This document shows, in pieces, positions 25,797 to 34,714 of a stretch of DNA of 64,000 nucleotides (positions within the stretch are counted from its first letter, which is position 1; every line of letters starts with the position of its first letter). Origin of the DNA: Methanoculleus sp. UBA430 (GTDB lineage Archaea > Halobacteriota > Methanomicrobia > Methanomicrobiales > Methanoculleaceae); assembly GCF_002506585.1 (NCBI RefSeq), contig NZ_DAXW01000015.1:128210-192209 (forward strand), read 5' to 3'. A model generated the notes under the pieces. The model searched no databases and was not told the origin of the DNA. It saw only the letters and a list, made by a program, of their open reading frames with translations. A program made the translations under genes and the position numbers.

Positions 25797-27017
25797 TCAC
25801 TCCCCCATAGCATCGTCGTGCTCCGCCGTTACGGCGACAATCCCCTTCTCCGGACCGCCTGCCGCGGCGTGTCCTCCGGGCATCCCGGCCGGAGCCTCCT
25901 CCCGGCCGATCAGCGCCTCCACCCATGCCCGGTTCGCCCATAGGGCACAACCGCCCTCCGACTCCGTGAGCGCCTCCGGTGTCTCGCGGAGCCGGTTGAG
26001 CAGTCTCGAACGGAGGGCTTCCCGAAGCGGCACGGCCGCAAGGTTCACGTCCGAGTAGGGGGCCGCGGGGCAGGGCTCGAGGTCACCCGAGGGGCTGACG
26101 TGGACGAACCCCCGGCCCGCGGCGAGGCACCCGCCGTAGGCGTCCTCGTCGCCGGGGAAGCCGATGAAGAGCGCCGGGAACTGCCGGTTGTGGCTTGCAA
26201 GGACCGCCTGGAGTTCCGTCCTCTGTTCGGGGGCGAGGACGAGATCCTCCGTCCCGGGCGCCATCGGCACGTACTCGACGTAGGTGAAGACCCGGACACC
26301 GGCCAGGAGCATCTGCCGGACGAAGGCTTCGTCGGTGACGTCCGCAAAGTTCTCCCGCGTCGTGGTCAGGGAGCAGCCGAAGAAGACGTTGCGGTCTTTT
26401 AAGCAGGCGGTTGCCGAAAGGAGCCGGTCATAGACCCCGTCGCCCCGCCGCCGGTCGGTATGCTCGCGGGAGCCCTCGAAGCTGATGACCGGCACCACGT
26501 TCCGGCATCCCGCGAGCAGATCGGCAACCGCACCATCGATCAGGAGGCCGTTCGTGAAGACCGCAAAGAGCACCTGCGGATGGGCCCGTACGAGGCAGAA
26601 GATCTCCTCCATCCGGACGAGCGGCTCGCCGCCGGCGAGGACGACGATGGAGACGCCGAGCCCTGTCGCCTCGTCGACGACCGATGCAAGGACCTCCGGT
26701 TCCATCTCGGCTCTGTGGTTCCCGCCCCGCCCGTGCATGTAGCAGCCCGCGCACGCGAGGTTGCATCGCGCGGTGACGCTCACGATCATCACCGGCGGGA
26801 CGAGGAGCCCCTCCTGTTCGTGCCGCTTCCGCGCTGCTGCCGCTCGTTTCTGGTGGCGGAGGATGGCGGCGCCGGGGATGGCGAGGGCCGGCTCCGCGGC
26901 GATGATCCTGACCGCCTGGCCGAGGGTCTCGCGGATCGTGGCATCGAACGTCTCCCGGTAGCGGTTGTCGCCTGCCGCGGGTGCTGCCTCTCCTCTGGTA
27001 GGGTACCCGGCGATCAT
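25797..27017 (-). CDS. Radical SAM protein
   Basis: A 406-residue radical SAM enzyme with the canonical C-x3-C-x2-C cluster in TARCNLACAGCYMHGRG and the downstream GGEPLVRMEEIF motif. A C-terminal region with GYGGCLAAGRGFVHVSPSGD and further cysteines resembles SPASM-like auxiliary binding, although spacing is loose. It overlaps the flavodoxin-ferredoxin gene by four bases. The reaction is unknown; relatives act in peptide or cofactor maturation. Confidence 0.85.
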   Translation of the reverse strand: MIAGYPTRGEAAPAAGDNRYRETFDATIRETLGQAVRIIAAEPALAIPGAAILRHQKRAAAARKRHEQEGLLVPPVMIVSVTARCNLACAGCYMHGRGGNHRAEMEPEVLASVVDEATGLGVSIVVLAGGEPLVRMEEIFCLVRAHPQVLFAVFTNGLLIDGAVADLLAGCRNVVPVISFEGSREHTDRRRGDGVYDRLLSATACLKDRNVFFGCSLTTTRENFADVTDEAFVRQMLLAGVRVFTYVEYVPMAPGTEDLVLAPEQRTELQAVLASHNRQFPALFIGFPGDEDAYGGCLAAGRGFVHVSPSGDLEPCPAAPYSDVNLAAVPLREALRSRLLNRLRETPEALTESEGGCALWANRAWVEALIGREEAPAGMPGGHAAAGGPEKGIVAVTAEHDDAMGE

Positions 27018-27838
27018 GGAGCGCCTGCCCTTTCCGGGGTTCTCTGTTCCCGCTGGTTCTCCATATCCTCAATCTCCAGGTCCGGGTGCCGGTAGCGCTG
27101 CCTCTTCTCGGTGCGGCTGCCGGCCTGGATCGCCTCCGCCGGGCAGAGGTGGATGCACCCGCAGCAGAGTTCGCAGCGGTGGTTCCAGACGGGCCTCCCG
27201 CCGACTATATCGATGTTGCCCGCCGGGCAGACGGCGGCGCAGGTGCCGCACGACGTGCACGCTTCGCTGACCGTGAACTTGCGGTCATTCTCGTGGACAT
27301 GGGAGAGGAACCGGGGGTACATGAGGGCCCTAACGATTCGCGCAACCGGCGAGTTCGGGAGGTTCACCCTCTCTGCCTGTCCGATCCGGCCCGCGATGCG
27401 ATCGAGTTCCGTGTCCGCCGCATCAAGCAGCTGGTCCCGCTTCTCCCCTGCGGGCGACGCGTACATCAGGATGTAGTTGCCCGGCATGCTCACGGCGAAC
27501 CCGGCATCGAGCCCCTTTCCGGCCTTCTCCCTGAGGATGCCGTCGAGCTGCCGGAGGGCCGCGGCACCCCCGCCGCCCCCGTGCGTGACGACCGAGAAGA
27601 CGTAGTCCGCCGCGGTGAGGTCGAGGCGCTCCGCAAACGATGCCGCCATCGCCGGGAGCCCGGAGAAGTAGACCGGGCAGACAAGCCCGACCCGGTTCGC
27701 CCCAGGGGCGACGGGTCCCGGGGTATCTGCAAACGATGCAACAGGGACGATATCGCAGTCCCCGAGGGCCCCGGCGATCTTCTTTGCGGCTGCAAGGGAG
27801 TTGCCGGTCCCGGTAAAATAGTAGATGATGGTCTTCAT
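27014..27838 (-). CDS. EFR1-type flavodoxin-ferredoxin fusion
   Basis: A 274-residue protein. Residues 1-150 are a flavodoxin-like domain (YYFTGTGNSLAAAKKIA is the FMN phosphate loop), and residues 185-245 hold two 4Fe-4S motifs, CTSCGTCAAVCPAGNID and CELCCGCIHLCPAEAI. This EFR1 design lets FMN exchange electrons with clusters in one chain. It overlaps both neighbours by four bases (ATGA), so the operon is tightly coupled with the ArsR-flavodoxin regulator upstream and the radical SAM enzyme downstream. Confidence 0.9.
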   Translation of the reverse strand: MKTIIYYFTGTGNSLAAAKKIAGALGDCDIVPVASFADTPGPVAPGANRVGLVCPVYFSGLPAMAASFAERLDLTAADYVFSVVTHGGGGGAAALRQLDGILREKAGKGLDAGFAVSMPGNYILMYASPAGEKRDQLLDAADTELDRIAGRIGQAERVNLPNSPVARIVRALMYPRFLSHVHENDRKFTVSEACTSCGTCAAVCPAGNIDIVGGRPVWNHRCELCCGCIHLCPAEAIQAGSRTEKRQRYRHPDLEIEDMENQREQRTPERAGAP

Positions 27839-28713
27839 GATATCAGATCCTCGACCGGAAGCGGGTACGCCCCGACGATCCGCTCGATGAGGTCGTTCTC
27901 CGCCGTCCGGGCCGCCATCTCCTCCTGTGTCAGGCTGACCGCCGCCGCGACCTCTATCCCCCGTGCGGCGAGCGCCGCTTCGAGGAGCGGGAGGGCTTCA
28001 CCGGGCTGGCCGCAGTTCGTGCAGAAGATCACGGCCCGCTTCCCCTCGCAGCCCGAGAGCGCCCTGACGGCGGCGTTGATGGCCGGTGCGGGTTTCCAGG
28101 CCCAGACCGGCGTCCCGATGACGAGAAGGTCGTAGCGGGAGACGTCGATCCGGTCGGGGAGGATCGGGTCGCAGACCCCTCGCCGGGCGTGCAGGACCCC
28201 GGTCGTGTATGCCGTGAAGGCCGAGTACTCGGTCAGGGTCTTCACCTCGACGAGGTCGCACCCGCAGGCGTTCCGGATCCGTTCCGCGACGCCCCGGGTC
28301 ACGCCGGTATACGAGTAGAAGACGACGCAGGCGTTCAGCGACGTCTGCTGCGTCGTCTCCCGGACGAGTTCGCGGTCGCACCGGTCCATGACGGCCGCCG
28401 ACATCTGGTCGAAGTGCTCCCGGAACTCCAGCAGCCGGTCGCGGTTGAACGAAAAGTAGACCCGGAACCCCTCCCGCCGGGACGTCACGAACCCCTCGCT
28501 CTTCAGCGTTTTCAGGTGCTGCGAGGCGGCCGGCTGTGAGATGCCGAGGATCCCGGCAAGGTCGGAGACGCCCAGTGTCCCGGTCGTGTCCGTTGCGAGC
28601 AGGTGGATGATCCGGAGCCTGTTCGGGTCGCCGAGGGCTTTGAAGGCGCCGGCCATCCCGGGGACAATCTTACAGAGGCCGGTGCAGGGGTCGCACTTAT
28701 TACAGTCGTCCAT
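27835..28713 (-). CDS. ArsR-type regulator fused to a flavodoxin domain
   Basis: A 292-residue fusion. Residues 1-15 hold a cysteine cluster, MDDCNKCDPCTGLC. Residues 20-110 are an ArsR winged helix: FKALGDPNRLRIIHLLA and ISQPAASQHLKTLKSEG (recognition helix). Residues 125-290 are a flavodoxin domain (CVVFYSYTGVTRGVAERI, IGTPVWAWKPAP). The protein may sense redox state through FMN or through a metal/cluster at the N-terminus and repress its own operon, whose promoter holds a perfect palindrome at 28721-28740. Confidence 0.88.
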   Translation of the reverse strand: MDDCNKCDPCTGLCKIVPGMAGAFKALGDPNRLRIIHLLATDTTGTLGVSDLAGILGISQPAASQHLKTLKSEGFVTSRREGFRVYFSFNRDRLLEFREHFDQMSAAVMDRCDRELVRETTQQTSLNACVVFYSYTGVTRGVAERIRNACGCDLVEVKTLTEYSAFTAYTTGVLHARRGVCDPILPDRIDVSRYDLLVIGTPVWAWKPAPAINAAVRALSGCEGKRAVIFCTNCGQPGEALPLLEAALAARGIEVAAAVSLTQEEMAARTAENDLIERIVGAYPLPVEDLIS

Positions 28714-28720
28714 GTGAATT

Positions 28721-28740
28721 GTATAAGTGTATGCTTATAC
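28721..28740. promoter_or_regulatory. Palindromic operator of the ArsR-flavodoxin operon
   Basis: GTATAAG and its exact inverse CTTATAC are separated by six bases, ending eight bases before the ATG at 28713. The repeat overlaps the expected TATA/initiation area, which fits repression by the dimeric ArsR protein. Confidence 0.7.
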
Positions 28741-28832
28741 AGATATAGACCTTGCGGGCGGACGATCCGGAGCTGCGCAGGAGAGGCGATGAGGAAGCGA
28801 CGCTAAAAAAATATTCGGGGAGCGCTCCTCCA

Positions 28833-30419
28833 TCACTGCTGACGAGGGGAGTCCTGGTCGACCCGCCAGGCATCTCCCGGGCTGGTCTTCCGTGAAGGCT
28901 GGCCGGGCGACTGGATGAACCAGCCGGTCCGGGTATTGTCGAGTATCTCCGCGGAGTTTTTGGCGGTCATGAGGCTCGCGACGACCATCGCGACGGCCGA
29001 GAGGACGAGGGCGTAGAGGCTGAAGTGCACCGGAAGCGAGCCCACGAACTTGGAGTAGTAGCCGAAGATGCCGGCGGCGACGAGCCCGACCGCCATGCTC
29101 GCGATCGCTCCCTCGCCCGTGGCGCCCCGCCAGTAGAGCCCCGCGAGCAGCGGGACCGCGAACGTCGCGAGCATCACCCCGATCCCCATCCAGATCAGCC
29201 AGGCGAGCATCTCCGGGGGGTTGATGGCAAGGAGGAGCGTGCCGCCGGCACCGAGGATGATGGTGACCTTCGAGACCAGGAGCACCTCTCTATCGGTCGC
29301 GGAAGGCCGGAGGATGTTCTTGTAGACGTCCCACGCAAACGAAGTGCCGACGGTGAGCATGAGCCGGTCGGTCGTGGACATCACCGCCGCAAGGACGATC
29401 ACCGCAAAAAGCGCCCAGAGCGCCACGTTCGGCATCGCGTTCTCGACGCCGACGATGAAGGCGAAGTCCTGCGCATTCACCGCATCCGGGAGGACGATCG
29501 TCCCCTCCTCGACGAGCGACCGCACGGCAAACCCGGTGAACTTCACGAGAAACATCACGACCGCATAGATCAGGAACGCGACGAGCGGCGCCCACTTGAA
29601 GTAACGGGCCTCCTTTGCGGCCAGGACGTTGTTGATGACGTGCGGTGCGCAGGCAAGCCCGACCATCAGGAGGATCCCGAACGAGACGAGGAACTCCGGC
29701 GTCGCGTAGGCGTAGGAGGCGTAGGCCGGACTCGGGAACCAGGGTTCGACGAAGTTCGGGTCGATCCCGGCGATCACCGTGTTGATGTGATCCAGCCCGC
29801 CGGCGCTCATGATGACGGGCGGCGCCATCAGGAGCACGCCCAGGATCAGGATGCCGCCCTGGAAGAGGGTCGTCCAGGATACGGCGTAGAGCCCCCCGAC
29901 GACCGTGTAAGCGGTGATGATGACCCCGGCGATGAGGAGCGCCTGCCAGTGCGGGATGTTAAAGAGCCAGACGAGGACGATGCTGATCGCGGCATACTGC
30001 CCGACGAGGTAGATCAGCGAGACGACGATGCCCGCGATGGCCGAAAGACCCCGGAGCGCCCGCGGGCTCTCGAACCGTTCGGCGAGGTAATCCTGGATGG
30101 TCAGGTAACCCCGCGTCTTGCCGATGGCGTTCAGCTTCACCCCGAAGAAGATGATACAGAACGAGGCAGCGAGCGGGACGAAGATCTGCTCCCAGATGCC
30201 CGGCCAGCCCGACGTGTATCCAAAGCCGCTGACGCCGAGGAGGGTCATCCCGCTGCAGATCGAGCAGACGATCAGGATCGTGAAGACCCAGAATCCAAGC
30301 GATCTCCCGGCGAGGATGTAGTCCTCGGTGTTCTTGATCTTCTTTGAGGCCCAGCTCCCGATGCCGATGAGCACGACAAAGTAGAGAACGATCAGCGCGA
30401 GCGTGATGAGGTCCGCCAT
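28833..30419 (-). CDS. Sodium:solute symporter (SSS family), copy 1
   Basis: A 528-residue transporter with about 13 membrane helices. The signature GSWASKKIKNTEDYILAGRS is typical of SSS proteins, and helices 1, 5 and 8 contain the small residues expected near the Na+ sites (VLAAVMSTTDRLMLTVGTS). The C-terminus is a 40-residue soluble tail. It is preceded by a 35-residue membrane peptide gene, with the two stop/start codons abutting (TGAATG). Close relatives transport acetate, pyruvate or amino acids; the substrate here is unknown. A nearly identical paralogue follows upstream at 30751-32337. Confidence 0.9.
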   Translation of the reverse strand: MADLITLALIVLYFVVLIGIGSWASKKIKNTEDYILAGRSLGFWVFTILIVCSICSGMTLLGVSGFGYTSGWPGIWEQIFVPLAASFCIIFFGVKLNAIGKTRGYLTIQDYLAERFESPRALRGLSAIAGIVVSLIYLVGQYAAISIVLVWLFNIPHWQALLIAGVIITAYTVVGGLYAVSWTTLFQGGILILGVLLMAPPVIMSAGGLDHINTVIAGIDPNFVEPWFPSPAYASYAYATPEFLVSFGILLMVGLACAPHVINNVLAAKEARYFKWAPLVAFLIYAVVMFLVKFTGFAVRSLVEEGTIVLPDAVNAQDFAFIVGVENAMPNVALWALFAVIVLAAVMSTTDRLMLTVGTSFAWDVYKNILRPSATDREVLLVSKVTIILGAGGTLLLAINPPEMLAWLIWMGIGVMLATFAVPLLAGLYWRGATGEGAIASMAVGLVAAGIFGYYSKFVGSLPVHFSLYALVLSAVAMVVASLMTAKNSAEILDNTRTGWFIQSPGQPSRKTSPGDAWRVDQDSPRQQ

Positions 30420-30527
30420 TCAAGCGGCCTCCTTAAACCGGAGTCCCCAGAGGGCGAGCAGCACGACGACCAGAGCGACAGTCCCGCCCACGATGGCTCC
30501 CGTATGGAAAGGTAGCGCGATGAACAT
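30420..30527 (-). CDS. 35-aa membrane peptide upstream of symporter copy 1
   Basis: Reading MFIALPFHTGAIVGGTVALV and ending ALWGLRFKEAA, this 35-codon frame has one membrane helix and a charged C-terminal end. Its TGA directly precedes the ATG of the symporter. The same gene, with mostly synonymous or conservative changes, precedes the other symporter copy. It is probably a small accessory subunit of the transporter, as known for other SSS symporters. Confidence 0.8.
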   Translation of the reverse strand: MFIALPFHTGAIVGGTVALVVVLLALWGLRFKEAA

Positions 30528-30616
30528 GCTGTGTCACTATGTGACATGCCAGCATATAACACGATCGGTCGGGACGGCCTCCCCGTCCCGATGAAAGGTC
30601 CGGCACAGGAGATCGA

Positions 30617-30700
30617 GAGAAAGGTATTTTGAAGTATTCACGGCCTTTGTCCCACGAAGGAGAGAAATTTCACGTGCGGGCGGGCACCATGGTGCCGTCG
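30617..30700 (-). pseudogene. Remnant of the 3' end of ilvN
   Basis: Sequence here matches the last 20 codons and downstream region of ilvN (32535-32601) with scattered changes: tattcacggcctttgtccc against cttcacggtctttgcccc. The reading frame is lost. It marks the border of the tandem duplication that created the second symporter gene. Confidence 0.7.
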
Positions 30701-30750
30701 CGGCCGTGAAGAAAAAAGATTGGCGCCCGGAGGCCGGGAGCGCTCCCCCA

Positions 30751-32337
30751 TCACTGCCGGCGGGGCGAGTCCCGGTCGACCCGCCAGGCATCTCCCGGGC
30801 TGGTCTTTCGTGACGGCTGACCGGGCGACTGGATGAACCAGCCGGTCCGGGTGTTGTTGAGTGCGGTCTCCGAGTTCCGGGTGGAGAGAAGGCTCACGAC
30901 GATGATGGTGAGAACCGAGCAGACGAGCGCATAGATGCTGAAGTGCATCGGGAGCGGCGCCACGAACTGGTGCCAGTAGCCGAAGGCGGCGGACGCGACG
31001 AGCCCGACCACCATGCTCGCGATCGCTCCCTTTCCTGTAGCGCCGCGCCAGTAGAGCCCGGCGAGCAGCGGGACCGCGAACGTCGCGAGCATCACCCCGA
31101 TCCCCATCCAGATCAGCCAGGCGAGCATCGGCGGCGGGTTGACGGCAAGGAGGAGCGTGCCGCCGGCGCCGAGGATGATGGTGACCTTCGAGACCAGGAG
31201 CACCTCTCTGTCGGTCGCGGAAGGCCGGAGGATGTTCTTGTAGACGTCCCACGCAAACGAAGTGCCGACGGTGAGCATGAGCCGGTCGGTCGTGGACATC
31301 ACCGCCGCAAGGACGATCACCGCAAAAAGTGCCCAGAGCGCCACGTTCGGCATCGCGTGCTCGACGCCGGCGATGAAGGCGAAGTCCTGGGCGTTCACGG
31401 CGTCGGGAAGGACAAGCGTCCCCTCCTCGACGAGCGACCGCACGGCAAACCCGGTGAACTTCACGAGAAACATCACGACCGCGTAGATCAGGAACGCGAC
31501 GAGCGGCGCCCACTTGAAGTAACGGGCCTCCTTCACCGCCAGGACGTTGCTGACGACATGCGGTGCGCAGGCGAGGCCGACTATCAGGAGGATCCCGAAC
31601 GAGACGAGGAACTCCGGTGTCGTGTAGGCGTAGGGTGCGTAGGCCGGGCTCGGGAACCAGGGTTCGACGAAGTTCGGGTCGATCCCGGCAAGCACGGTAT
31701 TGATGTGGGCCAGGCCGCCGGCGCTGGCGATGACCGACGGGGCCATCAGGAGGACGCCGAAGATCAGGATGCCGCCCTGGAAGAGGCCCGTCCAGGATAC
31801 GGCGTAGAGTCCCCCGACGACCGTGTAGGCGGTGATGATGACCCCGGAGATGAGGAGCGCCTGCCAGTGGGGGATAGCAAAGAGCCAGACGAGGACGATG
31901 CTGATCGCGGCATACTGCCCGACGAGGTAGATCAGCGAGACGACGATGCCTGAGACCGCGGCGAGCGCCCGGACCTCCCGCGGGCTCTCGAACCGGTCCG
32001 CGAGGTAGTCCTGGATGGTCATGTAGCCCCGCTCCCTGCCGAGGGTGTGGAGTTTCACCCCAAAGAAGATGATACAGAACGAGGCTGCGAGCGGCACGAA
32101 GATCTGCTCCCAGATACCCGGCCAGCCTGAGGTGTATCCGAAGCCGCTGACGCCGAGGAGGCTCATGCCGCTACAGATGGAGCAGACGATCAGGATCGTA
32201 AAGACCCAGAACCCGAGCGACCTCCCGGCGACGATATAGTCCTCGGTGTTCTTGATCTTCTTTGAGGCCCAGCTCCCGATGCCGATGAGCACGACAAAGT
32301 AGAGAACGATCACGGCGAGCGTCGCCAGGTCCGCCAT
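30751..32337 (-). CDS. Sodium:solute symporter (SSS family), copy 2
   Basis: Also 528 residues, differing from copy 1 at only a small fraction of positions through most of its length and more in the last third (for instance WHQFVAPLPMHFSIYALV against YSKFVGSLPVHFSLYALV). Same helix layout, the same C-terminal tail (TRTGWFIQSPGQPSRKTSPG) and the same upstream 35-residue peptide. It lies between ilvN and copy 1, and probably is the original locus because an intact ilvN abuts it. Confidence 0.9.
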   Translation of the reverse strand: MADLATLAVIVLYFVVLIGIGSWASKKIKNTEDYIVAGRSLGFWVFTILIVCSICSGMSLLGVSGFGYTSGWPGIWEQIFVPLAASFCIIFFGVKLHTLGRERGYMTIQDYLADRFESPREVRALAAVSGIVVSLIYLVGQYAAISIVLVWLFAIPHWQALLISGVIITAYTVVGGLYAVSWTGLFQGGILIFGVLLMAPSVIASAGGLAHINTVLAGIDPNFVEPWFPSPAYAPYAYTTPEFLVSFGILLIVGLACAPHVVSNVLAVKEARYFKWAPLVAFLIYAVVMFLVKFTGFAVRSLVEEGTLVLPDAVNAQDFAFIAGVEHAMPNVALWALFAVIVLAAVMSTTDRLMLTVGTSFAWDVYKNILRPSATDREVLLVSKVTIILGAGGTLLLAVNPPPMLAWLIWMGIGVMLATFAVPLLAGLYWRGATGKGAIASMVVGLVASAAFGYWHQFVAPLPMHFSIYALVCSVLTIIVVSLLSTRNSETALNNTRTGWFIQSPGQPSRKTSPGDAWRVDRDSPRRQ

Positions 32338-32445
32338 TCAAGCGGCCTCCCTGAAATGGAGCCCCCAGAGGGCAAGCAATACGATGACGACGAGAGCCGC
32401 ACCGCCCAAGATGAGTCCTGTATGGAAAGGTAATCCGAAGAACAT
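32338..32445 (-). CDS. 35-aa membrane peptide upstream of symporter copy 2
   Basis: Reads MFFGLPFHTGLILGGAALVV and ends ALWGLHFREAA. Size, helix, first and last residues and the TGAATG junction with the symporter match the peptide at 30420-30527, while many codon third positions differ, which is what selection on the protein would leave. Confidence 0.8.
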   Translation of the reverse strand: MFFGLPFHTGLILGGAALVVIVLLALWGLHFREAA

Positions 32446-32543
32446 GCTGTATCAATATTTGGCACGTTCTGTGATAACGGGATCGCCGGGGAGACAGAGA
32501 TCTCGCCCGGTGGCAGGACGGGCGCATCGCACCCGAAAGAAAG

Positions 32544-33047
32544 TTATTTGGAACTCTTCACGGTCTTTGCCCCCCGGAGGAGGGCAATCTTTCCCGTGCG
32601 GACGAACTCCTTGATGCCGTACTGGCGCAGGAGTTTCTCCATCGCGTCGATCTTTGACGTGTCCCCGGTGACCTGGAGCACCAGGGTCTTTGCACCGACG
32701 TCCACGACCTGAGCACGGAAGATATCCGCGATCTGCAGGACCTCGGCGCGGGAGGTGCCCGGTTCGGCGGCCACCTTGATGAGGGCGAGCTCGCGCTCCA
32801 CGCTCTCCCGCTCCGTCAGGTCCGAGACCTTGATGACGTCGATGAGCTTGTTGGTCTGCTTCATCACCTGCTCGACGACGCCGTCGTCGCCGTTCACGAC
32901 GATCGTGATCCGGCTCATGTTCGGCTCCTCGCAGGTCCCGACGGCGAGGCTCTCGATGTTGAACCCCCGCCGCGAGAACATGCCGGCGACCCGGCTCAAG
33001 ACGCCGGCCCGGTTCTCCACGAGGACGCTCAACGTATGCGGCTTCAT
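32544..33047 (-). CDS. ilvN: Acetolactate synthase regulatory subunit
   Basis: A 167-residue protein with an N-terminal ACT domain (HTLSVLVENRAGVLSRVAGM, then GFNIESLAVG and MSRITIVVNGD) and the C-terminal ALS_ss domain (RAQVVDVGAKTLVLQVTGD). It binds valine and sets the activity of IlvB. Its ATG overlaps the stop of ilvB (ATGA), ensuring equal synthesis. Confidence 0.95.
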   Translation of the reverse strand: MKPHTLSVLVENRAGVLSRVAGMFSRRGFNIESLAVGTCEEPNMSRITIVVNGDDGVVEQVMKQTNKLIDVIKVSDLTERESVERELALIKVAAEPGTSRAEVLQIADIFRAQVVDVGAKTLVLQVTGDTSKIDAMEKLLRQYGIKEFVRTGKIALLRGAKTVKSSK

Positions 33048-34714
33048 TGCCTCACCCCGATCATCTCGTTGATCGCGGCCCCCGCCGGGACCATCGGGAA
33101 GACGTTCTCTTCCCGCTCGACCCGGAAGTCGAGGACGAACGGCCCGTCGGTCGCAAGAGCGGTCTCGATCGCCTCCCTGACACCGTCCTTCGCGTCGACC
33201 CGGATCCCGTCGACCCCGTAGGCGTTCGCGATCTTCACGAAGTCCACCGGCGGGAGCTCCGTGTAGGAGTAGCGGCGGTCGTAGAAGAGTTCCTGCCACT
33301 GGCGGACCATGCCGAGATACATGTTGTTTAAGATCACGACCTTGACGGGGATATCGTACTGCGCCACCGTTCCGAGCTCCTGGATGTTCATCTGGAAACT
33401 CCCGTCGCCGGCGACGTCGACGACCGGGACGTCCGGGCAGGCGTAGTGGGCGCCGATGGCCGCCGGGAACCCGTAGCCCATCGTGCCGAGGCCGCCGGAG
33501 GTGATCCAGGTCCGGGGTTTTGTGAAACGGTAATAGAGCGCGGTCCACATCTGGTTCTGGCCGACCTCGCTCGTGATGATCCCCTCTCCCTTCAAGACGT
33601 CGGAGAGCTCGCGGATGACATACTGCGGGCGGAGGTGGTCGTCGTCGCGGAACCGGAGCGGGTACTGCGCCTTCCAGGCATTGATCCGGGAGACCCAGTT
33701 CGCCGTGTCGCCGCGCTTCTGCATCCGCCTGAGGAGGGCCTGGAGCACCGCCTTCACGTCGCCGACGATCGGGACGTCGACTTTCTTGTTCTTCCCGATC
33801 TCCGCCGGGTCGATGTCAATGTGGATGACCGTGGCGTTCGGCGCGAAGGTCTCGATCTTCCCCGTCACCCGGTCATCGAACCGGGCGCCAATGGCAAGCA
33901 GGAGGTCGCATTCCGTCACCGCGTAGTTCGCGGACTGGGTGCCGTGCATCCCGAGCATGCCGAGGTTCAGCGGGTGATCGCCCGGGACGGCGCCAAGCCC
34001 CATCAGGGTCGTCGTCACCGGGACGGCGGCGGTCTCTGCAAACTCCAGGAGTTCTGCCGAGGCCCCCGAGAGGACCACCCCGCCGCCGGCGTAGATGAGC
34101 GGCCGCTCTGCCCCGGTGATCAGATCGAGCGCCTTATCGATCTGGCGGACGTGCCCCTGGTAGGTGGGCTGGTAGCCCCGGAGGGAGACCGCCTCCGGGA
34201 CGGGGTTACTCTTCGCCACGCTCGTGGTGACGTCTTTGGGGAGGTCGACCAGCACCGGACCGGGCCGGCCGGTCCGGGCGACGTAGAACGCCTCCTGGAC
34301 GACGCGGTCGAGATCGGCGACGTCTTTGACCAGGTAGTTGTGCTTCGTCACCGGCATCGTGATCCCGGTGATGTCCGACTCCTGGAAGGCGTCGTTCCCG
34401 AGGAGGGCGGTCGGTACCTGGCCGGTGAGCGCCACGATGGGGATGGAGTCCATGTAGGCCGTCGCGATCCCCGTGACCAGGTTGCACGCACCGGGGCCGG
34501 AGGTGGCAAGGCATACCCCTACGCGGCCGCTCGCGCGCGCGTAGCCGTCGGCCGCGTGCGCCGCTGCCTGCTCATGCCTTACCAGTATATGCCGAACCGA
34601 CGAATCGTAGAGTTCATCGTAGATCGGCAACACCACGCCGCCGGGGTAGCCGAATATGGTATCTACCCCTTCACGCTGCAGCGCTTCAATCAGAGTCCTG
34701 GCTCCGGTCTTCAT
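33044..34714 (-). CDS. ilvB: Acetolactate synthase catalytic subunit
   Basis: A 556-residue ThDP enzyme making acetolactate or acetohydroxybutyrate for valine, leucine and isoleucine. The catalytic glutamate is in VRHEQAAAHAADGYARA, the ThDP motif is GDGSFQMNIQELGTV..NN, and FAD-site sequence is in the central domain. It overlaps the upstream synthase gene by 29 bases, so the three genes form one operon: synthase, ilvB, ilvN. Confidence 0.95.
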   Translation of the reverse strand: MKTGARTLIEALQREGVDTIFGYPGGVVLPIYDELYDSSVRHILVRHEQAAAHAADGYARASGRVGVCLATSGPGACNLVTGIATAYMDSIPIVALTGQVPTALLGNDAFQESDITGITMPVTKHNYLVKDVADLDRVVQEAFYVARTGRPGPVLVDLPKDVTTSVAKSNPVPEAVSLRGYQPTYQGHVRQIDKALDLITGAERPLIYAGGGVVLSGASAELLEFAETAAVPVTTTLMGLGAVPGDHPLNLGMLGMHGTQSANYAVTECDLLLAIGARFDDRVTGKIETFAPNATVIHIDIDPAEIGKNKKVDVPIVGDVKAVLQALLRRMQKRGDTANWVSRINAWKAQYPLRFRDDDHLRPQYVIRELSDVLKGEGIITSEVGQNQMWTALYYRFTKPRTWITSGGLGTMGYGFPAAIGAHYACPDVPVVDVAGDGSFQMNIQELGTVAQYDIPVKVVILNNMYLGMVRQWQELFYDRRYSYTELPPVDFVKIANAYGVDGIRVDAKDGVREAIETALATDGPFVLDFRVEREENVFPMVPAGAAINEMIGVRQ

